The position numbers and the translations under genes were made by a program. Positions 1 to 12,019 of a stretch of DNA of 64,000 nt are shown one piece after another (within the stretch, counting starts at the first letter, position 1; each line of letters begins with the position of its first letter). The stretch is from Dama dama. Taxonomy: Eukaryota > Chordata > Mammalia > Artiodactyla > Cervidae. The stretch covers positions 45,673,501 through 45,737,500 of the forward strand of contig NC_083698.1 of NCBI RefSeq assembly GCF_033118175.1, read 5' to 3'. The notes beneath the pieces were generated by a model that was not told where the DNA came from, did not search any database, and saw nothing but the letters and a program-made list of their open reading frames with translations.

Positions 1-676
1 GAGTTTAGCAGCCCTAGATAAAGGTATTGGTTTGAGGCTTGACTAAAGGAATAAGTGAGAAACAGAACAAATGGTGTGAGGAGAGGGAAGTTAGGTACTT
101 GCTGGTGGTTTTCATTTAGGGACCAATAATTTGACTTGTTATAGGGAACAGCCAGAGATGAGGAATGCATAGTCAGGAAGTGTTTCAGGTATGAAACATA
201 AAACAGCAGTGTCTTCTATAGTAAAAAGAAATACATTTATGCAAATGTCCCAAGATTAATATCAGAAGAGAAGAAGGGCATAAAGGTACCAGCCACAAAG
301 ATGCAAAATAAAAGCAAAGAAGAAAAAATAAACTTGATACATCCGCTTACAGGAAGACAGAGAAGTTGTCTGAGGTGAAACGAAAAGGGGTGGAGGAGAG
401 ATTTAAGAAGAAATGAGGGTTTTAGGTCACAGCTAGTGATCCCAGCAAAGAAAATTAGGAAAATTAGCCAGAGGTGGAAAATTCCAGAACCAAGAAAAGG
501 AAAAGATGGGTCTTGCTGAGTAGGGGTATGACGGTCCCAGTTCAGGACAAGGGCCTTGTCACTCAGGGATCTGGGAAGAAAGAAATGGAAGGGAGGGAAG
601 AGAAGAGAGAAGGACAAATAGAATGTAAAGGGCATCCTGGCCATGAGTCTTTTAGTTATAGTGACAACAGCTGAGC
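1..676. other. Intergenic DNA, nothing identified
   Basis: No gene or recognisable repeat seen. The stretch from about 360 to 640 is purine-rich on the + strand. The short open frames here have no recognisable domain and look like chance. Confidence 0.5.
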
Positions 677-1240
677 TTAAACCACCTTAAGCAAAAAGAT
701 ACTTTGTGGGCTCCCAGACCTGGAAAGTTCAGAATAGGAGCTGACAGAGGGTTGCCAGCCCCCAAAACTCAAAGTTATAGGCCCATATCTCACCCTCTTC
801 TCCCTACCCCACCACACTACCCCTCAGTTCTTTTTCCTTTTTGGTGTTGGCCTTACTGCTTCCCATCTCAGATGGGCTTCCTCTGTGCAGACAGGGAAGC
901 TGGCTGCCTATATCGCAAAGCTTCCATTGTCTCAGCTTGGCAGCTCTGGCATAAGCACAGACTACTATATTCCAGAATCTCCTTGTCATGACCAAAGAAG
1001 AATTCTGATTGGCCCTTCTTGGCCCACACTTTGAACCAGTCACTGCTTCTAGAGGGATGAAATATTGTATGACTGGCCAGGCCTGAGTTAAATGTTCACA
1101 CAGTGCTTGGGAACCTAGGTGGGACCAGGATTAATAGAATCACTTAGGATGGCAGTTATCCAGAGTAAAGATAAGTGTTCTTACCAGAACAAGGGCAGGC
1201 AGGGCTGCTAAAAACATCAAGAGATGCTTCCTACTGAAGA
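677..1240 (+). repeat. Old dispersed mammalian repeat, family not named
   Basis: The stretch starts with a 'cttaagcaaaaag' block. It later has 'attctgattggccc' and 'gactggccaggcctgag', the pattern of an old dispersed mammalian repeat with recurring 'gattggcc' units. A related copy appears at about 34,240-34,720, and a probable fragment in the other orientation at 4,795-4,990. I recognise the pattern from mammalian intergenic DNA but cannot assign the family. Confidence 0.4.
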
Positions 1241-1264
1241 CTCCCAGGAAGAACTTCTGGAAAT

Positions 1265-1515
1265 AATAATAGTTAACTTAATTATAGTAATAGAGAATAT
1301 TCATTAAGAGTTTACCATGTGACAGGCACTGTCCTGAGCCCTTTATGTGTATTAAATCTTTAAATCTCCTAGCATGTCTGGATACTATTTTTATCACCCT
1401 TATATGGAAGAGGAAACAGACACAGGTTGGTTAAGTCATTCATCCAAGGGCCCACAGAAAAGAAGTAGTAGCAAGGACTTCATCTGGGCCGTCTAAGTGA
1501 AGATCCTATGCTCTC
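1265..1515 (-). repeat. MIR SINE, ancient
   Basis: The + strand reads like the reverse complement of MIR: 'gtgacaggcactgtcctgagc', then a 'gaagaggaaacagacacaggttgg' block, then a terminal 'atgctctcaacac'. MIR is a tRNA-derived SINE shared by all mammals. This copy is diverged and has no clear target-site duplication. Confidence 0.75.
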
Positions 1516-1789
1516 AACACTGACATAGGATCTGAATACAGTAGACATTTGAGAAATAAAGATAAAATCAAGTAAGAAAAAATACAGAGTTTGAAAGGAA
1601 GCCACAAAGGAGGGTTGAATAAATCCCCCCAAAGAAAGTATAAATCTATCAAACCCTGCGATATTATAGCACTTATAGGCACTTAGAGTGCTATAAAAAT
1701 ACTGCTTGAAGAAGTCTAAAGGTAGATACTAGAAAAGAATAATGTAGAAGACCAGTCCATTGTATCCATGGGGAATTCAGATAAAGCTA

Positions 1790-1948
1790 TTGATCATTTT
1801 TTTCCAAATTTTTGCTATTATGGTAAAATACACATAACACAAAATTTACTATCTTAACCATTTTAAGTGTATAGTTCAGTGCTATTGTGTATATTAACAC
1901 TGTTGTACAAATATCATCACCATTCATCTGCAAATCTCTTTTCATCTT
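1790..1948 (-). mobile_element. Old L1 3' end, first part
   Basis: The sequence 'ggtaaaatacacataacac' followed by 'gtatagttcagtgctatt' is the antisense 3' region of old mammalian L1 elements. Related pieces occur at 18,371 and 57,736. The element resumes after the BovB fragment at 1,949-2,087. Confidence 0.65.
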
Positions 1949-2087
1949 GTTGTTGTTCCGTTGATAAGTTGTATCCACCTTTTTGTGATCCCAGGGATGG
2001 TAGCATGCCAGGCTTCTTGGTCTTTCACTGTCTTCAGAAGTCTGCTCAAATATCTGTCCATTAAATCGGTGATAGTAATATACCTGT
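1949..2087 (-). mobile_element. BovB LINE 3' fragment inside an older L1
   Basis: 'gtagcatgccaggcttcttgg' and 'gtccattaaatcggtgat' match the antisense 3' end of BovB, a ruminant RTE-type LINE. The fragment sits exactly where older L1 copies join 'catcttg' to 'ttaaacactaattcccc', so BovB inserted into the L1. Confidence 0.7.
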
Positions 2088-2385
2088 TAAACACTAATTC
2101 CCCATTCCCCTCCTCTCTCCAGGCCCTGGCCACCACCATTCTACTTTCTGTCTAAGTGAATGTGAGTACTCTAGTATCTCATATAAATGAAATTACACAG
2201 TATTTATTTTCTTATGACTGGCTTATTTCACTTAGCATAATGCCTTCAAGGTTTATCAACATCTTACCTTATGTCAGAATTTCCATCCTATTTAAGGCTG
2301 AATAATATCCCATTGTGTGTATTTGCCACATTTTCGCTTATCCATTCATCCATCAATGGACAAGGCTGATTTGTTATTCTTCAGT
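2088..2385 (-). mobile_element. Old L1 3' end, second part
   Basis: This continues the L1 left of the BovB fragment. 'ctggcttatttcacttagcat' and 'gctgaataatatcccattgtg' are antisense to the end of L1 ORF2 and its 3' UTR. Confidence 0.7.
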
Positions 2386-2529
2386 GGTGGAATAGAGAAG
2401 AATTTAAAACATGTTATTTTATTTACTAAGGAAAGAAATAAATAGGCCATTGTTGTTATCCATCTTTTCCTGAAAAATACCCCTTGTACTTGCCACAACT
2501 TAAACTAATTGCGGTAGACCAAGAGTAGA

Positions 2530-3140
2530 AGAAACCCCATGTTCATTGCAGCATTGCTTACAATAGCCAAGATACAGAAAAACCTAAATGTCCATCCATA
2601 TATGAATGGTAAAGAAAATGGGGTATATATATACACACTGGAAGATTATTAATCCATAAAAAAGAACAGAATTTCACCATTTATAACAACATCAATGGAC
2701 CTTGGGGGCACTATGCTAAGTGAAATATTAGAGAAAGACAAATGCATATGGTCTCTCTAATATGTGCAATCTAAAAACTCAGCCTCATAGATACAGATCG
2801 GTGGTTGCCAGAGGAAGGGGTTGGGAATGGGCCAAAGGGGTAAAGGGAGACAAAAGTTACAAATTTCCAATTATAGAATAAATAAATCATGAGGATATAA
2901 TGTAAAGCATGGTAACTATAGTTAATCATACTGTATTGAACATGTGAAATTTGCTAAGAGAGTAAGTCTTAAAAGTTCTTATCACACACACACACAAAAA
3001 AATTCTGTGTGTGTGGTGATGAACGTGAACAAGACTTACTGTGGTGATCATTTCCCAATGTATACAATTATAGAATCATTTTGTTGTACACCTGAAACTA
3101 ATATAATGTTGCATGTCAATTACACCTCAACTTTTTAAAA
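2530..3140 (+). mobile_element. L1 3' end (end of ORF2 and 3' UTR)
   Basis: The sense-strand L1 tail pattern is present: 'ttcattgcagcattgcttac', 'aacctaaatgtccatccata', 'gatcggtggttgccagagg' and 'acacctgaaactaatataat'. The copy is truncated at its 5' end. It carries short CA and TG runs at 2,981-3,020 that form an inverted repeat. Confidence 0.75.
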
Positions 3141-4149
3141 TGTGAAAGTTCATGTAAAGCACTAAGTCAATAAAAATACTGGTTACTATTAATACTGTAA
3201 TTATTATTAGAAATGTATCAGCCCAGGAATCTATGCTTTTATTAGTGTTTTTCAATACATTTATATAATGTGGGAAAAGGGTAGAAGGCAACAAAAACAC
3301 CAATACTAAACCAAAGCTCCCTGTGACACACATAGTTTGCTTGGATAACATGTGTATCTTTATAATAAACCTGAAATCTTGAGACTAGAGAATATCTATA
3401 AAAAGCTTTTGGGACATGTACAGTGCTGGAAATGAACCAAGCATTACTGCTATCCTAGGAAATCAGTTCCTTGAAGACTGCTTCTGAAAGTGTGGTTCAG
3501 AATAGTCAGCCCAGGAGCCTCTGAGCCAGGCAGCAGCGGTCCTGGGAGGTTCTGACCTAGCTATCATTCTCTGGGCACTGCACTCCACCCTTGTCACCAG
3601 TGGCTTAGAGCCCGGTTACTCTTTGCCTCAAGAAGCATGTTGCAAGATGACCCAGACATACAAGTGCCCTCTAACTCTCCATACTATTTCCACAGCTTTG
3701 AACTTGCACCCAGTTTGCCCATGTATTTCTCATCTGTGAATTTTTCCCAGTATTTTCTCCATTTCCTCTAACCCCAAGGTCCCTCTGACCTCCTTAGGGG
3801 TTGCTGCATGTTCTACAAAGACTCAGAGGGGCATTTGAATTGGCACGCTACATTCTGACAAGCATGCAATTCTGACTATAGCAATCTTCCTCAAGAAAGA
3901 CCCTTAAACTTTCATTTAGTCCAGTCTCTTAACCTTTGTCATTTCTGAATACAAACATTAAGTCCGAGACTGAGCATGAACTGTCCCTTTTCTCAACCCA
4001 TCTCATTTACAAATGAAACATCATCCCATTTTTAGACATTTGGAAGCATTTCTCACATTTTAAATTAACTGTGTTCAGCAACCTTCACAGAAAATTCTAT
4101 TATATTCTTACCTAATCTTATTCACTAAAATTTCAACCTGCTATTTGTC
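3141..4149. other. Intergenic DNA, nothing identified
   Basis: No gene or confidently recognisable repeat. The 74-residue open frame on the minus strand at 3,127-3,351 is not supported by any domain. Confidence 0.4.
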
Positions 4150-4650
4150 AAGGGAGAGATTGTTTCAATACTGGTTGTCCTCCAGTATCTTTTCTCCCCT
4201 TCTCTTATAGTGAGGGGACCCTTGATTAGTGGACATTACATGGGACATCCAGTATAAAGTTCAGTATAAAGATGGCATTGTTCAACCTCCTGTACCATTA
4301 AGCATGGCCATGTTACTAACAGCTGACCAATTGCATATGATGGGAGGTATGTTCAACTCTGGGATGTGTCTTAATGGAAGAACAGGCCCATCTTTCTTCC
4401 ATTTTCCATCATGCTGCTTGCAATGTGGGTATGGATGTGCTGGTGTGTCATATTGGACTGTTTGGGTAAGGGCAATATCCTAAGTATCATAGAACTATGA
4501 GATACAACTTGGATCCCTGAATGACTTTATGGCTTCATGCCATGTCTAGAACAATCTATTTCTTGACTGTAACATGAGAGAAGGTAAATTTCTACCTTAT
4601 GTAAGTCACTGTTACTTTGAGTCTCTGACATGCAGTAGAACCTATATAAT
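4150..4650 (+). mobile_element. Probable MLT1-like LTR remnant (ERVL-MaLR)
   Basis: The middle and end look like an MLT1 LTR: a 'ctgcttgcaatgtgggtatgg' block, a 'catgagagaaggtaaatttc' block, then 'cttatgtaagtcactgttac'. MLT1 LTRs are ancient mammalian retroviral remnants. Divergence is high, so the call is tentative. Confidence 0.45.
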
Positions 4651-5689
4651 AAATACATCTGTAGGTACACTTGATAGAGATAACCCTAAGTATAGCAGAT
4701 GTAGTGGAAATGCATAGAGAATTTGAAGGAGCACTTTCCTGTGTTTGCGGGAATTCTCTATTTTGTAGACTTGAGTGAATGACCCTGATCCTTGATTTCA
4801 CTGTCTCTGAGAGTTTGGGCTCAAGTGTGTAATCCAGTCTTGGCCAATCAGGTGCTTCTGCTCAAGACTTTAAATCTGGAATGAGTGAAGCAAAGGAGCT
4901 GGAAGGGTCAAGAATTCATTTGTGCCCTCTGGAGCTTCCAGGGGCACCCAAGCATTTAGTGGGAGCAGCAGACATGTTGCTATCATATGTCCTTAGACAT
5001 GATTTGGGCTCTGATTCTCACCTGGGTTTTAAGCATGGCCTACCTGGAGATGCTTGACTTACTCCAAGAGCCTTTTGAGAAATTGCTTTTTTGCTTAAAT
5101 CAGGAAGAATTTCCCATTTGCAACTAAGAATGCTGACCTATATGCTCAGGGGAGAGCTACCACACAATTATTGTAAAAAAAAAAACTCTATATGTTTTTT
5201 CTTTTACAAATGTTTCAGTTTAATAACATATCCATATAACCGCTAAAAGCTACTGAATATATTTCAACTTTGACTATCATATTCATATGGTTTTTCATCC
5301 TCATACTAAAGACTAAGACTAGAATGAACCCTGGGGACTATGTTGTCTAGTTCCTTCACTGAGGGATACAGAGACACAAAGAGGTTTTCTCATTTCAGTG
5401 GATGAAATTTATTTCTATGCATGGTCTCTGATAACTTCTCCAACTAAATCAACACCATTCCAAATTAAGGGCCTATCTCTTCTTACACTGAGATTTTATT
5501 TTAGGAATATAATGAGTTACTTCTGTATTCCATTACATAAACCACCAAGGGAAATAAAGAGCCCATTGGACCCAGAACCAATCCTAAGAAAATATCACCA
5601 ATAGTCAATAAACATGAGAGGGAGACAGTTTATAAGTTTCCCTCAGGGCAGCCCTATTTTTATGTATTGAAAACAAGCATGGCTTTTGC
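4651..5689. other. Intergenic DNA with a possible old repeat
   Basis: At 4,795-4,990 a block with 'ttggccaatcaggtgcttct' may be an antisense fragment of the unnamed repeat at 677-1,240. The rest shows nothing. Short open frames have no domains. Confidence 0.35.
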
Positions 5690-8167
5690 ATTTGCTTCCA
5701 CAAGACCTTCTAGAACTAACACCCAAAAAAGATGTCCTTTTCATTATAGGGGACTGGAATGCAAAAGTAGGAAGTCAAGAAACGCCTGGAGTAACAGGCG
5801 ATTTAGCCTTGGAGTACAGAATGAAGCAGGGCAAAGGCTAATAGAGTTCTACCAAGAGAATGCACGGGTCATAGCAAACACTCGCTTCCAACAACACAAG
5901 AGAAGACTCTACACATGGACATCACGAGATGGTCAACACCAAAATCAGATTGATTATATTCTTTGCAGCCAAAGATGGAGAAGCTCTATACAATCAGCCA
6001 AAACAAGACCGGGAGCTGACTGTGGCTCAGATCATGAACTCCTTATTGCCAAATTCAGACTGAAATTGAAGAAAGTGGAGAAAACCACTAGACCACTCAG
6101 GTATAACCTAAATCAAAACCCTTATGACTATACAGTGGAAGTGAGAAATAGATTTAAGGGACTAGATCTGATAGAGTGCCTGATGAACTATGGACAGAGG
6201 TTCGTGACTTTGTATAGGAGACAGGAATCAAGACCATCCCCAAGAAAAACAAATGCAAAAAAGCAAAATGGCTGTCTGAGGAGGCCTTACAAATAACTGT
6301 GAAAAGAAGAGAAGCAAAAAGCAAAAGAGAAAAGGAAAGATATACCCATTTGAATTCAGAGTTTCAAAGAATAGCAAGGAGAGATAAGAAAGCCTTCCTC
6401 AGCGATCAATGCAAAAAAATAGAGGTAAACAATAGACTGGGAAAGACTAGAGATCTCTTCAAGAAAATGAGAGAAACCAAGGGAACATTTTATACAAAGA
6501 TGGACTCAATAAAGGACAGAAATAGTAGGGGCCTAACAGAAACAGAAGATATTAAGAAGAGGTGGCAAGAATACACAGAAAAACTGTACAAAAAAGATCT
6601 TCATGACCCAGATAATCACGATGGTGTGATCACTCACCTAGAGCCAGACATACTGGAATGTGAAGTCAAGTGGGCCTTAGGGAGCATCACTGCGAACAAA
6701 GCTAGTGGAGGTGATGGAATTCTAGTTAAGTTATTTCAAATCCAGAAAGATGATGCTATGAAAGTGCTGCACTAAATATGCCAGCAAATTTGGAAAACTC
6801 AGCAGTGGTCACAGGACTGGAAAAAGCCAGTTTTCATTCCAATCCCAAAGAAAGGCAACACCAAAGAATGCTCAAACTACCGCACAATTGCATTCATCTC
6901 ACATGCTAGTAAAGTGATATTTAAAATTCTCCAAGCCAGGCTTCAGCAATACGTGAACTATGAACTTCCAGATGTTCAAGCTGGTTTTAGAAAAGGCAGA
7001 GGAGCCAGAGATCAAATTGCCAACATATGCTGGATCATCGAAAAAGCAAGAGAGTTCCAGAAAAACATCTGTTTCTGTTTTATTGACTATGCCAAAGCCT
7101 TTGACTGTGGGGATCACAAGAAACTGTGGAAAATTCTGAAAGAGATGGGAATACCAGACCATCTGACCTGCCTCTTGAGAAATCTGTATGCAGGTCAGGA
7201 AGCGACAGTTAGAATTGGACATGGAACAATAGACTGCTTCCAAATAGGAAAAGGAGTAAGTCAAGGCTGTATATTGTCACCCTGTTTATTTAACTTATAT
7301 GCAGAGTACATCATGAGAAACGCTGGGCTGGAGGAAGCACAAGCTGGAATCAAGATTGCCAGGAGAAATATCAATAACCTCAGATATGCAGATGACACCA
7401 CCCTTATGGCAGAAAGTGAAGAAGAACTAAAGAGCCTCTTGATGAAAGTGAAAGAGGAGAGTGAAAAAGTTGGCTTAAAGTTCAACATTCAGAAAACTAA
7501 GATCATGGCATCCGGTCCCATCACTTCATGGGAAATAGATGGGGAAACAGTGAAAACAGTGGCTGACTTTATTTTTCTGGGCTCCAAAATATCTGCAGAT
7601 GGTGATTACAGCCATGAAATTAAAAAGACGCTTACTCCTTGGAAGGAAAGTTATGACCAACCTAGATAGCATATTGAAAAGCAGAGACATTACTTTGCCA
7701 ACAAAGGTCCGTCTAGTCAAGGCTACAGTTTTTCCAGTAGTCATATGTGGATGTGAGAGTTGAACTATAAAGAAAGTTGAGCACTGAAGAATTGATGCTT
7801 TTGAACTGTGGTGTTGGAGAAGACTCTTGAAAGTTCCTTGGACTGCAAGAAGATCCAACCAGTCCATCCTAAAGGAGATCAGTCCTGGGTGTTCACTGGA
7901 AGGACTGAATGCTGAAGCTGAAACTCCAATACTTTGGCCACATGATGCGAAGAGCTGACTCATTTGAAAAGACCCTGATGCTGGGAAAGATTGAGGGCAG
8001 GAGGAGAAGGGGACGACCGAGGATGAGATGGCTGGATGGCATCACTGACTCAACAGACATGGGTTTGGGTGGACTCTGGGAGTTGGTGACAGACAGGAAG
8101 GCCTGGCGTGCTACAGTTCATGGAGTTGCAAAGAGTCGGACACATTTGAGTGACTGAACTGAACTGA
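5690..8167 (+). mobile_element. BovB (RTE-type) LINE, 5'-truncated and mutated
   Basis: About 2.5 kb of BovB in sense orientation, covering the end of the endonuclease domain, the reverse transcriptase and the 3' tail. The endonuclease remnant ends with a 'SDHE' block (about 6,019-6,030). The reverse transcriptase shows 'FIDYAKAFDC' (about 7,079-7,108), a 'GVSQGC' block (about 7,252-7,269) and 'YADD' (about 7,384-7,395). The reading frame is broken: 5,667-6,296, 6,299-6,775, 6,914-7,669 and 7,909-8,157 are separate open pieces. The element therefore cannot make a full protein. The 3' end is the usual short 'gaactgaactga' tail. It is not a host gene. Confidence 0.95.
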
Positions 8168-8446
8168 TCTCCAATTTCTTCGCAAACATGCTCAACACTC
8201 TGTAATATTTTAAAGTGGACATGTACATAGAGTGTTCTAATCTCTCCTGAGCTATTGTCAAACACTTCTTCTTTATAATGCAATTTTGGTTTATTGGTGA
8301 TTTCCTGCATCTTTAAACTTCCATCAAGGTTAAGCTGTCATGACTAAGTTTATACTTATACACATATCTCTTCTATATTATTTAGGATTAGGTTCAACTG
8401 TAAGAAACAGAAAAACTCTAAGTTACTGTGACATAGACCAAGATAT

Positions 8447-8656
8447 GGGCTTCTCAGGTGCCTTGGTGGTAAAGAATCCACCTGCAAATGCAGTAGATGT
8501 TGTTTCTATCCCTGGGTCAGGAAGGTCCCCTGGAGAAAGAAATGGCAACCCACTCCAGTATTCTTGCCTGGAGAATCCCATGGGTAGAGTAGCCTGGCAG
8601 AGGCTACAGTTCATAGGGTTACAAAGAGTTGGACACAACTTAGCAAGTGAACATGC
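8447..8656 (+). repeat. Bov-tA SINE with 12-bp target-site duplication
   Basis: A tRNA-derived head ('gggcttctcaggtgccttgg') is followed by the BovB-derived body ('ggcaacccactccagtattc') and tail. The flanks carry a perfect duplication, 'agaccaagatat', at 8,435-8,446 and 8,657-8,668. Mobilised by BovB. Confidence 0.93.
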
Positions 8657-8775
8657 AGACCAAGATATAAAGTTGTTTCTCCCTCAATTAACAAAGTTCA
8701 GAGGCAGATGCCCAAGACCAATATGGCAACTCCATAATCATCAAGATTCAGGCTTCAACTGTGTTACTACTCTGT

Positions 8776-8999
8776 TGCTTTATGCATGCTATGTCGCTTC
8801 AGTCATGTCCAACTCAACTTTTTGCAACTCTATGGACTAAGTCCACCAGGCTTCTCGGTCCACTGGATTCTGTAGGCAAGAATACTGGAGTGGGTTGCCA
8901 TGCCCTTCTACAGGGGATCTTCCTGACCCAGGGATCAAACCCATGTCTCTTGTATCTCCTACATTGGCAGGTGGGTTCTTTACCACTAGTGCCACCGGG
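8776..8999 (-). repeat. Bov-tA SINE, antisense
   Basis: The body reads 'actggagtgggttgccatg' and the element ends near a 'ccaccgggt' remnant of the tRNA-like head. A short direct repeat, 'tactctgt', at 8,768-8,775 and 9,000-9,007 is a plausible target-site duplication. Confidence 0.9.
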
Positions 9000-9354
9000 T
9001 ACTCTGTCACTTTAGCAAGTTCCCTCATATTACAAAATTGCTACTGAGTGCCAGCAATCACATCTGCATGACATCCAGAAGATCAAGAACTCTCTCTTTA
9101 ATGACACTGTCTGAAAATTACTCAACTCTGCTTCTTATATCTCATTGAACAAAACACGGTTAAACCTGTTGAATATGGCCCTTTGGTGATATGATTTGCA
9201 TTCCCAAATAAGTTTGGGAGGAGGGAGAAAATGAATGTTGGGTAAGTAACCAATGGTTCTTCTACAATGCACTATTGTTTTACTTTTCTGATAGATTCTG
9301 TGTTGCTTTTCAAGTAGTAGATTTGAGTTAAGTCAAGTGGAATAAAGAATACAT

Positions 9355-9530
9355 AGTAGTTAAGAGCCCAGTCATCACAATCAGACTAGCCTAGCTTCAA
9401 ACTCACTAGGTTTGTGACTTCGGACAAAGTACTTAACTTCTTTGTGGTCTGTCTCATCAGTAACAAGCAGACAATGATGTCTGCTTCATAGTATTACACA
9501 GATTAAATGAGATTTTATATATTCAATATA
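9355..9530 (+). repeat. MIR SINE, ancient
   Basis: The order 'gtagttaagagccca', 'gtttgtgacttcggacaaagt', 'acttaacttctttgtg', then 'cagattaaatgagatttta' follows the sense MIR pattern. Confidence 0.75.
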
Positions 9531-9531
9531 T

Positions 9532-9661
9532 GGCAGATTAAAGATGACCACAATTTCTTTGGCATCCCTCCCATCAAGAGGTGAGGTCAGTGTTCATTCC
9601 CCCCGAATCTAGCTTAGTCCTTGAGTATTTTGACCAGGAAACTATGGCAGTAGTGAGGCTG
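9532..9661 (+). mobile_element. MLT1-like LTR, first part
   Basis: 'aagatgaccacaatttctttgg', 'catccctcccatcaagaggtg' and 'gaccaggaaactatggcag' follow the 5' half of an MLT1 LTR. The LTR is interrupted by a foreign block at 9,662-9,822 and resumes at 9,823. Confidence 0.7.
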
Positions 9662-9822
9662 CAGCCCCTATTTAACATCACCTGATGCTGGAGTTAACCA
9701 AGTCACCATTGATTGAGTGAACTTCTGAGAGTAGTATAATACTAGCTTGAATTATTTTTCCTTTCTCATAATTTCACAGAATTAGACTGTTAGCAAAGTA
9801 TCCTTATTTATGCTCTCATTTT
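9662..9822 (+). repeat. Unclassified short repeat, copy A, inside the MLT1
   Basis: This block of about 160 bp interrupts the MLT1 LTR. It is clearly related to 12,020-12,180: shared stretches include 'aacatcacctgatgct', 'gagtgaacttctgag' and 'ttcctttc(t/c)cataattt'. I cannot assign a family. It has no poly(A), microsatellite tail or obvious tRNA-like head. Confidence 0.6.
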
Positions 9823-10096
9823 CCACTTCTGTCTCTTGGAATACTTGATCTCAGAAGCCAGGTACCATCTGGGAAGTATGATCACTGTGAGCCCACCATG
9901 CTGTGAGAAGCCTAAGCTATGTGGAGATGGGGGTCAAACATATGAATACAGATGCCATCTTGGAAGATGCCCAGCAGAAGCTCCAGCTTCCCTAGAGGAT
10001 GCCATATAGATCCTAGACAAATTGCCCAGCACAATAAAAAGGTTGTTTTAAGTCACTAAGTTTTTTTGGGGGGAAGGGTAGTTTTACACAGTGGTA
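9823..10096 (+). mobile_element. MLT1-like LTR, second part
   Basis: The LTR resumes with 'cacttctgtctcttggaat', then 'ccaccatgctgtgagaagcc', 'gatgcccagcagaagctcc' and the 3' end 'gttgttttaagtcactaag'. These are characteristic of ERVL-MaLR LTRs. Confidence 0.75.
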
Positions 10097-10105
10097 GATA
10101 ATCAG

Positions 10106-10371
10106 GTAGAGAAGGCAATGGTACCCCACTCCAGTACTCTTGCCTGGAAAATCCCATGGATGGAGGAACCTGGTAGGCTGCAGTCCATGGGGTCGCTAAC
10201 AGTCAGACACGACTGAGCGACTTCACTTTCACTTTTCACTTTCACACATTGGAGAAGGAAATGGCAACCCACTCCAGTGTTCTTGCCTGGAGAATTCCAG
10301 GGACGGGGGAGCCTGGTGGACTGCCATCTATGAGTCAGACACAACTGAAGTGACTTAGTAGCAGCAGCAGC
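10106..10371 (+). repeat. Bov-A2 SINE (dimer) with target-site duplication
   Basis: Two tandem BovB-derived monomers are visible, each with 'ccactccagt...cttgcctgg', separated by a 'cactttcacttttcactttc' linker. The element ends in a (CAG)n-like 'gcagcagcagcag'. A direct repeat 'agataatcag' lies at 10,096-10,105 and 10,372-10,381. Confidence 0.92.
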
Positions 10372-10381
10372 AGATAATCAG

Positions 10382-10735
10382 AACAGTATACAGAAGCACG
10401 TGCTAAATACTCGACTGTGGAGCTGACCCTGATTCAGGTTTTGCAGTGAGCACTCAGTGACTCTTTGGAAGTCCTCCAAAGAGGATACCCTGGATGAAAG
10501 ATATCATACATTGATAAAGAAGCACATACATTACTTTTATCACAGTTTTGTATTCTTACTATTTTGATAACAGTATTAGGATTTAGTTGGTTTCCTTTGT
10601 AAAACTGTGCATTTTCTTTTATATAATTAAATAACTTATGCTGAGATAAAGTCCATACAATTTCAACTAACTTCCAAAAAAATACGTGACCAAAAAAGGA
10701 ATAAGGAAAAAAATTAAGAATCCCTGTCAGATTAC
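10382..10735. other. Intergenic DNA, nothing identified
   Basis: AT-rich sequence with no recognisable gene or repeat. The minus-strand 108-residue open frame covering it has no domain I recognise. Confidence 0.45.
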
Positions 10736-11089
10736 TAATTATTAGAGAAATACAAGTCAAAACTACAATGAGGTCCCACTCACACCAATCAGAATGCCAT
10801 CATTAAAATGTTTATGAATAACAAATGCTGGAGAGAGTATGGAAAAAAGGGCACCCTCCTACACTGTTGGTGGGAATGTAAATTGGTACAGTGACAATAG
10901 AGAACAGTATGGAGCTTCCTTAAAAAACTACAAATAGAGTTACCATATGATCCTGGAGCATATTTTTGGACAAAACTATAATTTAAAATGATACGTGCAT
11001 TCCTATGTTCATAGCAGCACTATTTACAATAGCCAAAAATATGCAAACAACCTAAATGTCCATCAACAGATGAATGGATAAAGAAGATG

Positions 11090-11124
<35 letters not shown>

Positions 11125-11455
11125 AACAATGGAATATTACTCAGTCATAAAAAAGAATGAAATAATGCCATTTCCAGCAACATGGATGGACCTTGAGATC
11201 ATCATACTAAGTGAAGTAAGTCAGAAAGAGAAAGACAAATACCATATGATATCACTTACGTGTGAATCTAGAATATGACACAAATGAACTTATCTGCAAA
11301 AGAGAAACAAACTCACAGACAGAGAAGACAGACTTGTGGTTGCCAAGAGGGAGGGGAATTGGGAGAGGGTTAGAATGGGAATTTGGGATTAGCAGGTGCA
11401 AACCATTATATATAGGATGAAAGAGCAGTAATGTCCTATTGTATGTACGTGAAGC
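10736..11455 (+). mobile_element. L1 3' end (end of ORF2 and 3' UTR)
   Basis: Sense L1 pattern: 'acaccaatcagaatgccatc', 'cactgttggtgggaatgtaa', 'ccatatgatcctggagcat', 'ggaatattactcagtcataa', 'aacatggatggaccttgag'. Strongly 5'-truncated and mutated. Contains a (TG)n microsatellite at 11,092-11,121. Confidence 0.88.
11092..11121. repeat. (TG)15 microsatellite in an L1
   Basis: About 15 uninterrupted TG units inside the L1 3' region. Likely length-polymorphic. Confidence 0.95.
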
Positions 11456-12019
11456 AGAGTCCCCTTCCTACCCACCTCCACAGACTTATGGTGAATTGTG
11501 ATAGGAGCTTAAAATAAACTTTTATCACTTTAAGCCACTGAGATTTTGGAGTTACATTATTTAACCTGTACTTCCTAGGATAGGGTCTAATTAAAGAAGG
11601 ATACTTTTATGTCCATCAAAGAAATGTCCTACCAGAAAGAGAGACTATGATGAGGACAGAAAAGTTTAGCCAGGCTAATATAAAAAGACAAGAGTGATTT
11701 TTGAAGACTATAAGCTATCTCATAAACAATCTTAGCTTTGGCCTTGCTGCTCTGGAGTCCCACCTTGTCTAGGCTCCACTATCTTCCCCATGCAGATCTT
11801 GGGCTCCTTGTTTATTCCTTGAGGCCAACCCTCTGCCTCCTTCTAGGCTTCTTCCAGGTTCTCTGAGGACTGGCTGTCGCTCAGTGTTGACCTCTGCTGC
11901 CTTGAGCACCAGCCTCTGTCTCCCCTTGGCTCAGGTTGATCTCCTTGGCTTCATACTGTGCCTCATTCTCAGCGTTGGCCTTAGGTCTCCTGGCTTAAAT
12001 CCCAGCCAGGACCCAAAAT
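11456..12019. other. Possible LTR tail, then pyrimidine-rich DNA
   Basis: At about 11,500-11,600, 'ctttaagccactgagatttt' resembles the 3' end of an MLT1-type LTR. From about 11,740 to 12,010 the + strand is rich in CT blocks with no recognisable family or open frame. Confidence 0.35.

Noticed and set aside
5667..7669. Reverse transcriptase and endonuclease frames as a host gene
   Set aside because: They are broken pieces of a BovB LINE whose 3' tail and sister copies are visible in the window.
8447..8490. tRNA-like sequence at the head of SINEs as tRNA genes
   Set aside because: These are heads of Bov-tA SINEs, present many times, with no intact cloverleaf.
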